Assembly (NCBI GenBank): GCA_013397795.1
Contig: VZTJ01000079.1
Span: 494,128-558,127 of the forward strand
Origin: Orthonyx spaldingii
Taxonomy: Eukaryota > Chordata > Aves > Passeriformes > Orthonychidae
DNA: 64,000 nucleotides
Direction: 5' to 3'
Numbering within the stretch: position 1 is the stretch's first letter; each line of letters begins with the position of its first letter. Shown here piece after piece: positions 36,301 to 49,812 of the stretch. Made by a program: the position numbers and the translations under genes. The notes under the pieces are model-generated. The model saw nothing but the letters and a program-made list of their open reading frames with translations, was not told the origin of the DNA and made no database searches.

Positions 36301-39239
36301 ATGGGGAAGGAGATTTTCAAATTAGTTTAATTTCTAGGTGCCAAAATTTGACTGATAAAATAAAAATGAACTTCAGTATTTTGCCTGAATCTTTCCAAGC
36401 AGATGGCACAGCAAGAAATAAGGGTCACACTCTTTGATCTATTTGCCTTAAAACATTCACCTGCTTTGCAAAGGGAAAACTTCTGCACCCCAAACTCTGC
36501 AAAACTTTTGCAGCATCATCTCTGCCTTTTTCCAGCACTTCAATTGGTAATATCATGCAGCTCCACAAAGTCTTAATGCCCACTGCAGAAACCATGCAAA
36601 ATGAAAATCACAGCCTTTAACCAAATCCTGAGATTTGTTTTTAATGAAGTCATTCAATCCAATAAGAACTGGCATATTTCATAGAAGATGTAAGGTTTAA
36701 AATCCAGGTTTCTCAAGCATCTGAGGAATACTGGCTAACAAATGGAATTACCACATTAAAATGGTGACATAAGATTGGAATACAATTGCCTAGGAGGTCT
36801 GCTGCAGACGCAGAACACAGGACTGCCAGATTCTCCACCTGGCTAAGCATAGCTGTAAATTGGTGGTTTCAGGTAAAACCTGTACCTTTATGTCTCAGCT
36901 TTCTGACTGTGAAGCTTGAGGAAAATCCTCCCCTTTAAGACACCGAGAGTTCTCAAACAGTGATGTGTAATTCCAGAGTCTGTTTGCATCTTCCCAGGGC
37001 TCACTGCATCGTTAGTGCCAGCTGAACAGGCAGAAGTAGAAACACAGAGACGTGGATTTCATTTGAAAACTGCAGCTGAGGAAATGCTTTGAGGTACTCC
37101 CAGTGTAGTGACTTCAGGCAAATATCCAGCATGAAATGATGATGAAATATGGAGGTAAGATTCTTGCTGACCCAGAAGGACTCAGGCTTTTATTCAAAGG
37201 GAGCAGGTGTTAAGAGCATTCTGGTTATTTAAATGTTACCATAAAATGAAAGCAATATTTGCACCCAGTGCTGATTCAAATTGAATCAGTAGAAAAGCAT
37301 TCATTAACTTTAGTAGCATTAATATCCAGCCAATTTGATTAAAACTCTATGGACAATTACAATCTTGGTTGTGTGTAACATAGTAGTAGTACTGATGCTT
37401 AAATTATCCATAAAGTTCAAACTGTGCGCTGTCCCAAACTTCCAAATTTTAATGAACTTGAATTGTAGCCTAACAGGTAACAACTGGAATCTGTGTCTAT
37501 TCCCTCCTACTCCTCTGTGTGTTTGAAGGTGTGAATGCCTCTGGCAGGAGTTCCTTTTGTGAGTGCAGGTGGCCCCCAGCTGACCCAAGTGCATCCTTTC
37601 TCCCACTGCCGCACACAGGGATCGATTCCAAACACAGGATTAACAGAGAGGGCACAGCCGAGATTGCACAGAGCATTCAAGCCAGTGTTACAGCAATGGC
37701 ATAGTTGAGGTTAATCACATTGTTTAAAATTTTCATTGCATAAAGGATTCAGGAGAATCTTTAGACTGCAGTCAAAAGCAGAGGTTTAACAATGCCTGGC
37801 AGGCTTGTTTCTTTTGTGGTTACATTTTGTGATCTTCACTCTAGTGACACCTCGTTACCCAGATAGGCAGTACTGCCTACTTCAAATTTCACCAAGCTCA
37901 TGGTTATTGGGATTTTTCATCCAGTTGCTGTCTACATGCACAGGAGAGTGGAGAGTTCTTTTGTATCCAACTTTCGGTTTTTTTCTCTTATCTCCCTTCT
38001 TGTGCCACAGCTGACTGACACACTCTTGACTCTGTCCCCAAAGTAGCCCATCACACCCTTCTCATTTAATATTATACCCTTCTTCTGTGTCTAATAATGT
38101 AATAATACTGCTGTATTACAAACTGCTTAGTTCAAATGAAAAAGAAAGCACCCTTTTTCCTTTAGCCTTCAGAAAAAATGTGAGTCAAACACATTTCTAG
38201 GACAATGACTCATTTAGATTCTGCCTTCAAAGTTCAATTTTGTATGTGCCTTTTAAAAATTGAATGCCAGGATCCTGCCAGGAAGTAAAGGGCATCATTT
38301 CCTACAGTTCAGGAAGGCCAATCCCCCTTTACAGAAATCATTTTGTTATTCCCTAGCACACATCTGAACTGTTCAAGGCAGGATTTCAATGAGTTTCTAG
38401 CTCAGCATGCGCCACTCGCTTTCAGGAAATGTCCAGGCAAAGCCATCTAATCCCAGAACTGCTGTCCATGGGGTCACAGGCACTGTGGAAAACATTCCCA
38501 GCACAGAACAGTGTGCCTGCTTGTGTGCTAAAACCACTGCTCTGTAAACCAAGAAAGCCCATATTGAGTTCATTCAAATCACATTCCTTTTTTCATTTTC
38601 CTTTTCTAAAGTTTCCTAACATTTTAATGTTGCTTCATATTCCAGGGAACATCAGTGCCTGACATTGTGCCAAGTGGGTGGTAAACACACAAACCCTGCA
38701 TGTGAACTGCTGTGCTATTCCACCAATAAAGGAGGAATATTAATGAGTGTTCTCTTCTATTCTCCTATATATCATAGAATATTTCTTCCTGTTTCCAATT
38801 GTGCAACAGTCCAAATATTGAACTAATATTCTTTAATTATGGTCCTGTTGCTGAATACTACATCAAATTATGAGCATATTAAAATCCTGCTGTTCTGCCT
38901 ACTCTGACACACGAAAGCAAATTTATTTTCTCAAAACTTCAAGCGTCACGATGCACTCAAGTCATTCACAAACACAAAAGATGCCTTGATTGAATTGCTT
39001 TCTAGTTATTCTTAGAAAAAACTTTAAATTATAATGATGCATGCCTAATTGCAATGAAAAAAATTCTTTAAACAACTTCCAGAAGGCAACATATAAAGTT
39101 TTTGTCTGTGCTCAAGAATAAACTTGAAAACAGAAAATAAATAAACACAAAATTAATCTTAAAATTGTATTTCACAGTCATGCTTAAAAGATCTGGAATT
39201 CTACTACTGATGAAAACAGGCTCCGCAACTTATTAGCAG
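30326..39239. other. Unique non-coding DNA, no gene seen
   Basis: About 9 kb of AT-rich sequence without a recognised CR1, LTR or exon. Simple tracts are an A-rich (AAAAC/CAAAA) run at about 30558-30620, a 15-base A run near 32263-32277 and a short A run near 34542. The 125-residue frame at 31341-31718 overlaps a 112-residue antisense frame, and neither resembles a known protein. Confidence 0.5.
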
Positions 39240-39258
39240 TTAGAATTAAAAATTCTAA
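39240..39258. repeat. 8-bp inverted repeat with 3-nt loop
   Basis: Arms ttagaatt (39240-39247) and aattctaa (39251-39258) flank AAA in very AT-rich DNA. This is a minor feature and such symmetry is common in AT-rich sequence. Confidence 0.7.
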
Positions 39259-41194
39259 TTAGATTGGAACATCACATTAGACGAGTAATTTCAATCTCCA
39301 AGTGGTCTCTAGGAAGTGTTGTTTCAAGAAGATGTACCCAGCCCTCAGGCCCTGTGGAGCTGCAGCTCTGAGTGCCAGCAAGGTCAGCACACGATTCAAA
39401 CGTCACCTGATGTCTCCAGCTCCACACAGACATCATAAAACTGATTTGTTTTAACTGAGCCCACATTTGCTGAGAAGCAACTGGCAAAATGGGTATCAAA
39501 TGCAGTACAAAGCTCAGCTATACACCTAATTATTTATAGGTGTGAACAAATCTGTTAGCAAGACATCTAAATCTCCTTTCCTCCCTCCTCACAGTATATG
39601 GCACACAAGAGACAGATATGCAATAACTGTTCACACAAAATTAGACCCTACAAACCCACTGGCATTTTTTAAAATTCAAAAGCTAAATCCTGGTCCTTGG
39701 AAACCAAGTTGTCACCGAGTTTAGTTTGCCCATTATTATTGGCCAAGTATTTCCTCCACCCAGCACGGCTGAGACACACCCAGCGAGTTCTGAGGGCTCT
39801 GCAGACTGAAGAGAGAAATCGCTGCAGTTCCCTTTCAGATCTGGGGAGATGAAGGCATGTTTCACAGTGTGATTTCAGCACTTTTGAAAATTTAATTCCA
39901 AATTTTGACTGCTAATACACATACATGAAATGTGATAATCCAAATGGCAGAAAAACTTCTTAATGTACATGGTCACAATGGGGGTCTGGGGTTTGGGGTT
40001 TTTTTAACTCCACATGAAAGGAAACACAACCTTCTTTCATGGGTTTAGCATTAATTAAATATGCATAGATCTCTGTGCTGACTGCAGTATGCCACACGGT
40101 CATTTCTTTTCAACATGTAACTCTCTAATTTCCTTTGAGTCCATTTAGAAGTCTGTTACATTAAGGGAGGGAAATGCATCACTCTGGTAATTATTCTGTT
40201 TACACTCACACTAAACCACACAGCCTTAACCACAAGACGAATAAAGATTATTTCCCAGGTTAATAAGGGTTACATTCATGACAAAGAACCACGTGCAGTG
40301 TGACAGAGTTACAAAATGCCTTCAGATCAATTCTGTGCATGTCTGCTGCTGTAAGTCAGGAATTGCTGACCACGCACCAGAGTAACACTGACCAATGCTA
40401 CAGGCAACATTCACCTATGTCTGCCTTACCCAAGTTTGTGTCATCCACTGCTGGTTTTGATGCAGCCCAAGAGGAGAAATTGGGTCCTGTGATTTATTTG
40501 GATTTTTAATGAACATCCTTTAAAAAGTTTGTGTTCATCTACACAATATAGGTTTTAAATGGTGAGAGCAATACAAAGTGAAGGGACTAAGCTCAGTTTT
40601 AACTAATCATGTTTTCATTAAGGGACATTAAGGATTTAGCTGTACAGGACATTAAAAGAGCACCAGATATCTTTCTCCAGGATCTCTGATTTATGATTTC
40701 TTTGTAGTTAATTACAGGACAGATTGTCTGTCCTCTCCAGGCTGATGTGAAAAACTGCAGAAGGTGCTGAAAGGCTGTCAGCAATAATCTGAATCCTCAT
40801 AAATGCCCACAGTGGTAATTAGCCAAGTTGAAGTAATTTCAGATTCAAGGCATTAAAGTTGAAAGCACTATTAGAGTGAGTTTTTGTGTGACTGGGACTC
40901 TGGTTAGGGATAAAACCAGTTATGACTTCACCTATTTTTTTCCATGAATTTACAGGAATCATACATAGTTCTGTCACAGAAATCCTCCAGAATATGTATT
41001 TTAAAATATTGACGTTCTCAGTTTCTTATGCTATTTCTAAAAGTCATTCTCTGAATTATTAGGAGGAGAAACTGGAGAATCCAAAATTGAAGGATGATAA
41101 CTGAGAGATACTCACATTGCAAAGTTCAGACCCACATTCTGAACTTCTCAAATCTAGTGGGAAAGCAAAGAACTGTAGGAAGTTCCAGGGGATC
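39259..41194. other. Unique non-coding DNA
   Basis: No supported gene or repeat. The composition is ordinary AT-rich non-coding. Confidence 0.5.
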
Positions 41195-41770
41195 CACCAG
41201 AAAGGGGAGATTCCCACTGAGGGTTCCTGCCCAGGTGCCGCGGTCTGAGCACGGGGACACAAACCCTGCTCCAGCCACGGCTGCTGTGTGTCCCTGCACG
41301 GGGCTGTTTGCCCGGCAGCGCTGCAGAGACAGCCAACCAGGCTCCTTTGGGAAAATCCTGCCAGCTTCCGTGGAAACCTGGAACTGCTTCTTTTTTCTTT
41401 CTTAGAGCCAAATCCCTCATACACTAAGTCTTCCACAAATAAAGCAAAGGCTTTTAAAAGGAGAATTCTTACCAATACATTGTTAGTTGCACGGCCAGTT
41501 TGTTAATCTTGTTGGTGCTCGGGCGCTTTCCCTGGGGAGGCTCTGTGTGCGTTCCTGAGGAGCGGCCAGGCTGCTCCTTCCTCGTCTCAGCCCGTGCTGC
41601 CAGGAGATAATGAGGCTCGTTCGACACCAAAGACCCTGTCTGAAACCAGCACTGCTGTGCCTATGCGGGCTCAGGTCTGTGGGACTGCTGCCATCAAGTT
41701 GTGCCACTGAGTCCTGGGAGTGTCCAGGCCTGGACGTGGCTACAGCCCCAGCACGAGGAAAGGGAATTCT
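41195..41770. promoter_or_regulatory. CpG-enriched patch (candidate regulatory element)
   Basis: Two CpG clusters, at about 41235-41330 (ccgcgg, cacggg, cccggc, agcgct) and about 41515-41640 (tcgggcgc, gagcgg, tcgttcga), lie in an otherwise CpG-poor region. The patch is GC-rich over some 550 bases, and this produces long overlapping frames on both strands (up to 138 residues) that have no family resemblance. It could be an orphan CpG island, an enhancer or an unrecognised first exon. I cannot show transcription. Confidence 0.3.
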
Positions 41771-42304
41771 GCTACGTGAACTATTTAATGAGTGGAGTGT
41801 CTTCAAATGGCAGAGGAAATAGAACAAAGTTAATTAGAGAGAAGAGAATCTAGCCTGAAATATACATAGTACAGAGAGATGAAAGAGGACAGAATAATGC
41901 AAAAATTAAATTGTGAACAAAATAAGGGAGGCGCGCTGATAAAGGGTCAGGATCCGTGTGAAGGAGGGCATGAAGACCAGAGGGTAAAAAGCTGATTAGC
42001 TGTTAATACACAAGCAGATCTGAAATGGTGAGGTAATTGTTTTAGGAAGCAACAGAAACTTGAAACAGACACACAATAATGATGCCAAGAACAGAAAACC
42101 CTTTGAAATTTTTTTCCTAAGAGAGATTTATACAATAAAATGAACTAAGAGGGGAATGAGGCTGTGATGGAAAAAATAATTCAGAAATTGCAAAAGGCAT
42201 ACAAGCAAGAGGAAAGACAGAGGAAAAGATCTAAACGTGCACTGCATTTAACATCAGCTGCCCAGCATCTGCAATGTCACCGTATTGATGTTTGGTGTCC
42301 TGGA
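41771..42304. other. Unique non-coding DNA
   Basis: Purine-rich sequence from about 41830 to 42240 without recognised repeats or genes. Confidence 0.5.
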
Positions 42305-42332
42305 GCTTTCCCTTTAAACTGAAAGGGAAAGC
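42305..42332. repeat. 11-bp perfect hairpin
   Basis: Arm gctttcccttt (42305-42315) pairs exactly with aaagggaaagc (42322-42332) across a 6-nt loop (aaactg). This is a compact polypurine/polypyrimidine hairpin. There is no evidence that it belongs to an RNA gene. Confidence 0.85.
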
Positions 42333-42772
42333 AATTAAACCTCAAATAGCAAAATTTTGGCTCTGTGAAACTTGGGTTTAGGCACCACTTTTTGGTAAAA
42401 TTCTTGTAGAAAAGGAACAGCAGACAGATAATTTAAATTATGATCACACTGAAATGAGCAAGGAAAAACAGTTTCAGAACGATCCCCTCTTAAATATTAG
42501 GATTCAATTTACATTTTTCTTTAGAATACTCTCCTGTAGTCGTGTGTTCCTTAAGCTCAGCTGGGTCTTATAGTTCTGCTCAAAAGTACTGTTGAACGTA
42601 ATTCATAAAATCCCTTTTAATTCTTTGGGGAATCATTGAAAGTGCTACGGATTCCTTCATGTTTCCAAAGGCAGGTAAAGTGTTTTACTGTGGAGCTGTG
42701 AAAGGCAGCATTAAGCAGTACAAAATATGAACACAATAGAAATGTGATGACCTGTTAAACTCAAGGGTGTCC
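42333..42772. other. Unique non-coding DNA
   Basis: AT-rich sequence with no supported feature. Confidence 0.5.
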
Positions 42773-42877
42773 TAGGATCACAATAAAAATCAGGTTGCAG
42801 GGCACTTCTGGAGGTCTCCAGTGCAACCTCCTGCTCAAAGCAGAGCAGGCTTCAAAGTTAAATCACGTTGCTGTGGT
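42773..42877 (-). mobile_element. Short CR1 LINE 3'-UTR fragment
   Basis: Read from the plus strand, ctggaggtctccagtgcaac and the following cctgctcaaagcagagcagg correspond to the reverse complement of the 3' UTR of an older CR1 subfamily. About 105 bases survive. The octamer tail at the left edge is eroded (aggatcacaataaaaatcagg). No coding portion remains. Confidence 0.75.
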
Positions 42878-45800
42878 CTATCGCATCTTTATGAGAAACT
42901 ACCACAGAGAGTAAGCATAAGCAGATATTTCTAGGAGCCAGTTTTCTTCTGCTGTCTCTGTCCAATCAGAAATAACGGTCCCTGAATTCTGCAAAGCAGC
43001 CTCACACATCAGAAAACAATCAGACTTCACTGTTGGTGGGGCAGATGCATTCATCCTGAGTAGATGATGCTTCACTGGACAAAACAATAGCCCTGCTCTG
43101 GTCACTGCCCTTGGATGAAGACCAGTGTGGGCTGCAAGCACAGTGAATGCAGGCTGTTACAGCACTCCCTGCCATGAACTCACCCAAAGCCATGCCCTAG
43201 TCCAACAGAACTGAAAATTGTCTTGTATTGACATTTCTGTTTGGAAGGAGAAAGTGAAGTGCTTCTGACCCCATCGTTAGATTTTTTAGAAACTCTTTCT
43301 CTCACAGATAATGGATTCATTTCTGCTGCATAAAGCAATATCCTCCTAACTAACAGGATTTCAGGGGAATAAAAGATGCTTCATCCCCAGTACCATCAAA
43401 AGCCCAGTGGTATAAACAGGCTTCTTAAACCACAACCAAGATTGACCTCAGTAGCTGAACGCACCAGTGAACTGTACAGACACTCAGTGAACCAACATTT
43501 CAGCCCAGCACCACAGAAATAGCACAGAGTGCTGCTAGCACACCTGAAGGCTGGGGGAGGAAGGAGAACAGTGGCTTTGGTAAACACCCCTGCTCCCCAT
43601 GCTAAATACAGTCAGTGTGCTACACTGAAGAAAAACACACATGCAAAAGTAGAACTTTTGCAAAACAGTCACTAGTTCCTTGGTTAAAAACAAGTTTATT
43701 GAACACAATAAAAGCTGTAAGAGTGCTCTTTTGCTTCCAGTTTTATCAAAACTTCCATTAAATGATGCTGACATGCAATTACTCTACTGTTAAATACCAG
43801 GCCACTGCTGAGCTTTGACTAAAGGCCACTAATGCATGTACTGGCAAATAAGCACTGGATCATTGTCACTGCTGGGGAAGGCAAAGGGGGAACTACAGGC
43901 TTAGTCAAAACTGCATTAAACTGCTATTTACCATTGTTTTCATAATCAATAAAAGTCTGAAACAGAAGTACAGTGGCTTCTACCTCACAGTCAGAATATT
44001 TGGCAATCCAAAGTGGTATCTTATTAGTAAATTTGAAGAACCAGGGTTCAATGGTTGCAAGAGGAACCTGAACATTTCTCTGAATTTGCTTCACATCAAG
44101 TGACTGACACTGTTTAATAGAGAATCACAAATTACAACCTGATCTCAAAGTCTCAAAGACATTTTGACACAGGTGGTCCCTTCACCACCAGAGTTTATTG
44201 TTCCAGTCTCGGTCCTCTGCCCTGTGTCCGGTGCCTTCACCCAAGGAGTTACCACAGCTTCTCTGCAGGGTCAGTCAGGGAAGCACAGCCCAGCTGCCTC
44301 ATCTTGGGACCAGAGCTTTCCTCACTCCCAGCACCTCAGACCACACCAGAGTGGCTTTCACAGTAAACTCTGGGTTAGGAAAGAAGCTGACAGCTGGGCT
44401 TGGGTTCACAGGAGTTGAACATGCAGGTCGTGACAACTTCACAAGGGGTTCCCTCATCACTGAAACACCCTTATGAAAAACCAGTGAAGAAAAAAGCAAA
44501 GGGAGCCTGAGGGGAGTGAACAGCTCAGCAAAGAGGTTTTAAACAGAGACAAGTGTCCCTTGCAGCCCAAGAGCAGAGTCAGGCTGTCGGAGGCTCTGCC
44601 TGGAGATCCACATGGTACCTGATTGCAGGTGTTCATCAGCATGGACACAGCACATAGGCAGGGCCCACGTGCACAGCTCATCCTGTGGGTCCATCTGGCA
44701 GCCTGGGATGGGGCAGACACCGAGGAACAGCAGCAGGGAACACCCTGCACACAAGGGGGAGAGATCAACCAAGATTTTACTTCCCAAGCTACTGTGCTGT
44801 ATTAGTTCTCTTAAATTTCAAATGGTTTTGATCGGACAGAGCAGCACTACAAGGAACTGTTGCTCAATCATTGATGCCTCTGAAAGAAGACATCACCAAT
44901 AAGTACAATTTAGGCTGTTAGAACTTCACTTTCCTACGTTTTATTTAATGCAGGTTTATTAATCCACATTTACAGCAAAGTAGAAACCTTTCATTACAGT
45001 GAGAAAAAGGGAAGGGATACTTAGAACCTTTCAAGCTCTTAAAAGACTACTAAACATAGGACAGTATTATGAAAATCCTTATTTCATAATCCCTAGAAAG
45101 AATTAACAGTTTCTAATGTGAAAAATATTAAATTCTTTCATGATTTAAAATTCAATGTGAAAAAAATCTGTCTAGGGTAAAATTTTACAAACAGAGACAT
45201 CTAAAAATATTTTAACATCAATCCATGGCTCTCTTTACAGAAGCATTTGCATAATGGACCCAGCCCTGTTCCCTGCACAGAGCTGGCCATGGGCTGTGGG
45301 GTGGGACAGCAGAGTCCTCTGCTGATGCTCAGCATCTGCCACCTCCCTTGCTTGGCTCTTTTGTTTCCAGATTCCAGCTCTGCAAGAGGCTGACCAGGAG
45401 CAGAGCACCTAATGCCTGCCTGTGTCCCACCTCCCTCTGGAAACCCCTCACACACTCCCAAACCCTTCAGAGCAGCTCTGGAGGATGCTGGGCTGTCCAG
45501 CACCCGTGGTTTCAGACCTCCTGGGTGCACACTGGGGATCTGCTCCCACCAGATCCGGGCCCACCAGAACTGCTCCAATCTGATACATTGCAAGGTCCTG
45601 TTTGTCCTTGGGAAGATTGTCAAAGCATCTTTCTTGACTTAGATTTAAGGCTTACACTACTTTAGCTTGGGCAAAATGACCCTGACAAATTACACAGCAT
45701 AACAGAACAGCACAAATTGCTTTGTTAGGCTCACAAACATTGACAAACACTAAATTTCACTCAAGACTATCATGATCCCTAAGAGTCATTGAAATCTTCC

Positions 45801-46820
45801 CAAACACAGCACTGCTTTCAATCACACCCATGCAGTGAGACACTTCAGCTTTTTTATAACCCTCCTGTTGACTGACAGGGGCTTCTCTTCTACTGAGTTA
45901 ATTGCCTGTGTTGTTGGAACTACACAACAAACCTCTCAAAGCCCAGTGTTGTGAGAACCTGACCCTCCTCATCTTCCTCACAAACACCAACTCTCAATGT
46001 CCTGAGCTGCAGCAGATAAAATGCTAGAGATCCATAGTGCTGCAGGTAACAAGGGTGGCCTCGCTGTTCCAGGTTACAATTGAAAGGCAGATCTGCTGGA
46101 AGCAGGGATGCCTGCTGTCCTGCACCTTAGGACTCCTCTCTGAGTCTCCGCCTGTGCTGAGTTGATACCAAACCACCCTCACCTTGCTCTGAGTACACCC
46201 TGGGTCTCTGCACAGGCAGAATCATCATGCAAAGCAGAAAGAGGGAATCAAGCCCAGAAAACTGCTGCTCAAATTATCATTTGACAGGACACTTGATAAA
46301 TGCCAAGAACACTTTTTGGAGAAAACCAAGACCTTTAGCTGTTCAGAAGACAAGGAAGGTGGAGAGTTTTCTGTGTGAGCTGTCAAAGCTTTAGTTTTGT
46401 CCTGCCCTGCATCTCCTGCTCTCAGTGCAGTCTAAGAACCTGCATTACTGAACTAGCAAACAAAGGAGACAGGAGGTTGTCCAAAGCTAGGTCAAGAACC
46501 CTTTAGTAAGGACAGGAATAAAATCCCAGCCATGGATGAGCCTCCTGTCTTAAGATGACATTTGGAATTCAAAGGCATGATGTACTTCTGGACTTCAGGC
46601 CTATGAACTCCAACCCATTGTACTTTTTGTGATCAGCTTTCATAGCTTCAAAAAAAATTTGAACTTTTCAGTCCTTTTTTTCTAACAAAGTACAGACAAT
46701 AAAATATACTGCAAGTCTACATTTTTTAACCTTCTTAATATGACACAGAAATCAAAATAATTCAGTTGCAGGAACTGGGTTTAATTTTGCAGCAGCTGCA
46801 AGGTGCAGCTATATTGTAAA
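42878..46820. other. Unique non-coding DNA, no gene seen
   Basis: About 4 kb without a recognised repeat. GC-richer patches at about 44190-44750 and 45240-45600 give overlapping frames on both strands with no domain resemblance. I could not identify splice-bounded exons. Confidence 0.5.
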
Positions 46821-47480
46821 ATACATTCTTTTATTTGTTTTTGAAGTCTAATAATGATCTACCATTCCCCATTTCAGTGGTATTTGGATATTACTATGTT
46901 TCTGTAATATTAATAACATCATAATCTTCATTAGTATGCAAATCTATACCATCTGACAGGCTCCTGTTCTCTTCCATGAGCTCCTTTGTTGTTGCAGCCT
47001 CATGAATTTCATAATGACACTAGATTATTATCAGACAGTGGGAGGTGGGGGTGGGGAATAGAACGACGTGGAAATTATAATCTCTTGTTTTAATAATGAT
47101 CCAGTTTCATATTCCAGTTTGGTTTTGCACAAGCTGCTTCCGAGAGAAATGGGAGCAAAAGGGAGGAGATTCTTCCAAAACGGCTTCAGTACAGTAACCT
47201 TTCGAGCAGATGCCTCTGGAGGGGTGCACTGGAGGGAGATGTTCCTCAGCCCTGTGTCTCATTTACATTTCAGAAAACAACAATGATTCTATCCATATGG
47301 TTTTTTCTATTCATAGCTTTACAGACAGCAAAAGAAAACAAGAGCATTCATGCCATTCAAAAACTGGTGGCCATTTCCTCTCCAATTAAACTGATACCAA
47401 TTATCAGACTTCGTCTGCAATCACAATAATTATTAAAAAACTGTAATTATTCTTGGAGCAGCCTGTGGTTGTAAAAATAA
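46821..47480. promoter_or_regulatory. AT-rich block with octamer and homeodomain-type sites (candidate conserved element)
   Basis: The block contains many TAAT/ATTA cores, an octamer-like atgcaaat (about 46936-46943) and catctgacagg, a TALE/MEIS-like core. Further along are a GA-rich ggtgggggtgggg stretch and runs such as aataattatt and gtaattattc. This mixture, with little simple repeat and no transposon, resembles vertebrate conserved non-coding enhancers. It borders a CpG-rich patch. The call rests on sequence texture; conservation cannot be tested here. Confidence 0.3.
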
Positions 47481-47509
47481 GCACCATTTGACAGACCAGC
47501 AAAAAGCTC

Positions 47510-47835
47510 GTAGGAGCACAAAGATTCCTTGCAGTGTGGAAACACAGGGCCCGTGTCCCAGGCAGGCTGCGGTCCCCGAGGCCATTCCTCCGGAGCAGCC
47601 GGGGCTGTGTCCCCTCGGTTCATCATTCCCAGCTCCAGTGCGGGGCCTTTCTGGTCTCGCCCAACATCTCTGGGCTTTTAAGCTAGCGGGGCTTTAGGGG
47701 AAAGCTAAAGCAACAGAAATGATGGGATTAAGCAGGAAAAGCCCGTTGGACCGCCCAGCATTGCCCCGTTCCCCATTCAGCCCTGGCCATCGTGCAGCTC
47801 CCCGAGAGCTGCGGGAGACACTGCAGCAGGGTCAT
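47510..47835. promoter_or_regulatory. CpG-rich patch beside the AT-rich block
   Basis: Within about 320 bases there are a dozen or more CpGs (for example gcggtccccgagg, cctccgg, gccgggg, ctcgg, tctcgccc, gctagcgggg, gaccgccc, ccccgagagctgcggg). This is far above the window background. No exon or start-site signal can be confirmed. It could be a distal regulatory CpG patch or an orphan promoter. Confidence 0.3.
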
Positions 47836-49812
47836 TAAACTGCTGCTGTAACACCAGAAGAGCAGCTACAGTTTTCTTAGCAAAATAAGAAACCACTCCT
47901 TTTAAGCCTTATAGAATCCAGAAATTTCTAGAAACAAATATGATTCCTAGAAAATAAATTGGAGTCACTAATGCTGTGTTGAGATCCAACATTAAAAACA
48001 GATTTCTATCCCTCCTGTACAATTTTGTATTTTACCTGAATTACTGGTTAGGTATTGTTAATACCCAAATCAACCTTATTGTTAAAACCTACAGTGCTCT
48101 CTACAAAAGGTCACACCCAGGACCTGGTTTGGATGTTTAGTCAATTGTGGAAAACCTGATCAGCATTAATATGGGATTATCTTCTCCTTTCCTGATAAGT
48201 ATGACTGCACATCAGTTTACATGATCATATGAATTTAGGTAACATTAACTGCTATTGTTTATTAACCAATTTGTTAGAGGTCTCGCCTTCTCAAAGGAGA
48301 TTTTAGTACTAGAACAAGATTTATCTCCAAAAACTCCATGAATGGTGTAATTATTCTAAGCTATTTATCACAGACAAGATTAGTTAACTCAACAAGAATG
48401 CTCGATTTCAAAAGCTATTTTGGGTTATTTATCACAAAGAAGTGTGAATTATTACATTACATGACCTACAATGTAAGATTTCTTTGGCTTTTTTTGCTGT
48501 TTAAAACTTATATTCAAATGCTAATATAAATATGTTTATATTTTAAAATGCAGATTAGCAATTCAAAATTACACATCAATTAAAACACTGCCAGTTTTCC
48601 TATTTTTCTAGTGAGTGCTGTCAAAAATCAGAACTTTTGTCATACTGAAGTTGCACTGACAAGCTCAGAGCTGTTCACATTATTCTCCTCCTCATTAAGG
48701 AAAAACCTGTCATTAAAAGAAACTATTTAAAGTAAGAAAAGAAATGTGTGAGTCTATTTAAAGCAAGCAGGGAATTGTGTTTGGACTTTGATTATGGCAA
48801 TTAAAAAGCCCTGCTATTCAAAGATGGTGATTTTTTAATTATTTAAATAACACTTCACATTCTTCTGAGACATTTTACTAGGAAGACTGCTAAATTAGGT
48901 GGTAAAAGGTTACTTTTGTCTTTGAAGATGAAATATGTAAGTACTATTTCCTATCTGTCTAGAATTAGAAAACCTTCAATATCATATATTTTAAAGGATT
49001 CATTATCAAAACTCACCAGACTTCATAAAACAAACAAATGCTTCACTTCCTGCCCTTCTTTAATCTCAGTAAGACAGTTTCTTCCATGTTTTGAAAAGGA
49101 AGATTTCTTTCAACATTTGATGGAGCAATATCTTTTTATTTTCAAATTGCACAGGCTGTGGTTGGGAAGCCATAACCGCCTTCCTTTCAAAGCGTGAGAA
49201 ATGGGGCGGTTGTCAGGAATGTATTTTAAGAGGAAGGCTCAGATAGATCAGGGTAGACAAAGAAAAACAATGCTCTTATCTTTTTTTTAAAGGCCAGAAC
49301 AAGACTAACGTGCAACTTAAAATGTCCAGGTAGGTCAGATCACAATGCAAAATGAAGTACCATGACACAAAATCATAATTACTTAAATAATAATTAATAA
49401 ATTAATCTTTATCTCCTACTGGTTTGAATGTTGAAAAATATTCACGCCATTTATACACACAAAAATTTTTACTGGCAAAATACACAGAGCTGAAAAATCC
49501 TATGATGAATTATATTTTCATATGCTTTCTAAGTTTTCACTATTAATCCATCCTGCTGAAATTACATCATTTCAGATCTCTAACCAGACTTGCAAAGTAC
49601 TGTCAGTTTTTAGATAATCCGCCATTAGTATTTCCATCACTGACCTTCAAATATATACTTCAACTAAATTCCAAATTTTATTGGTCTAATGATGTCAGGA
49701 TGCTCCTTATTCACTCCAGGACAGAGAAGTAGTACAGTTGTTTATAACACAGTTTTGTTCAGAAATAAAAGTACATAATTCATTTCCTTCAATGCCCTAC
49801 GCCCATCATTGA
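47836..49812. other. Unique non-coding DNA, no gene seen
   Basis: Strongly AT-rich sequence with no recognised gene or transposon. Confidence 0.5.

Noticed and set aside
38760..38790. atcatagaatatt as a CR1 tail
   Set aside because: Only one partial octamer in AT-rich DNA, with no adjoining CR1 sequence.
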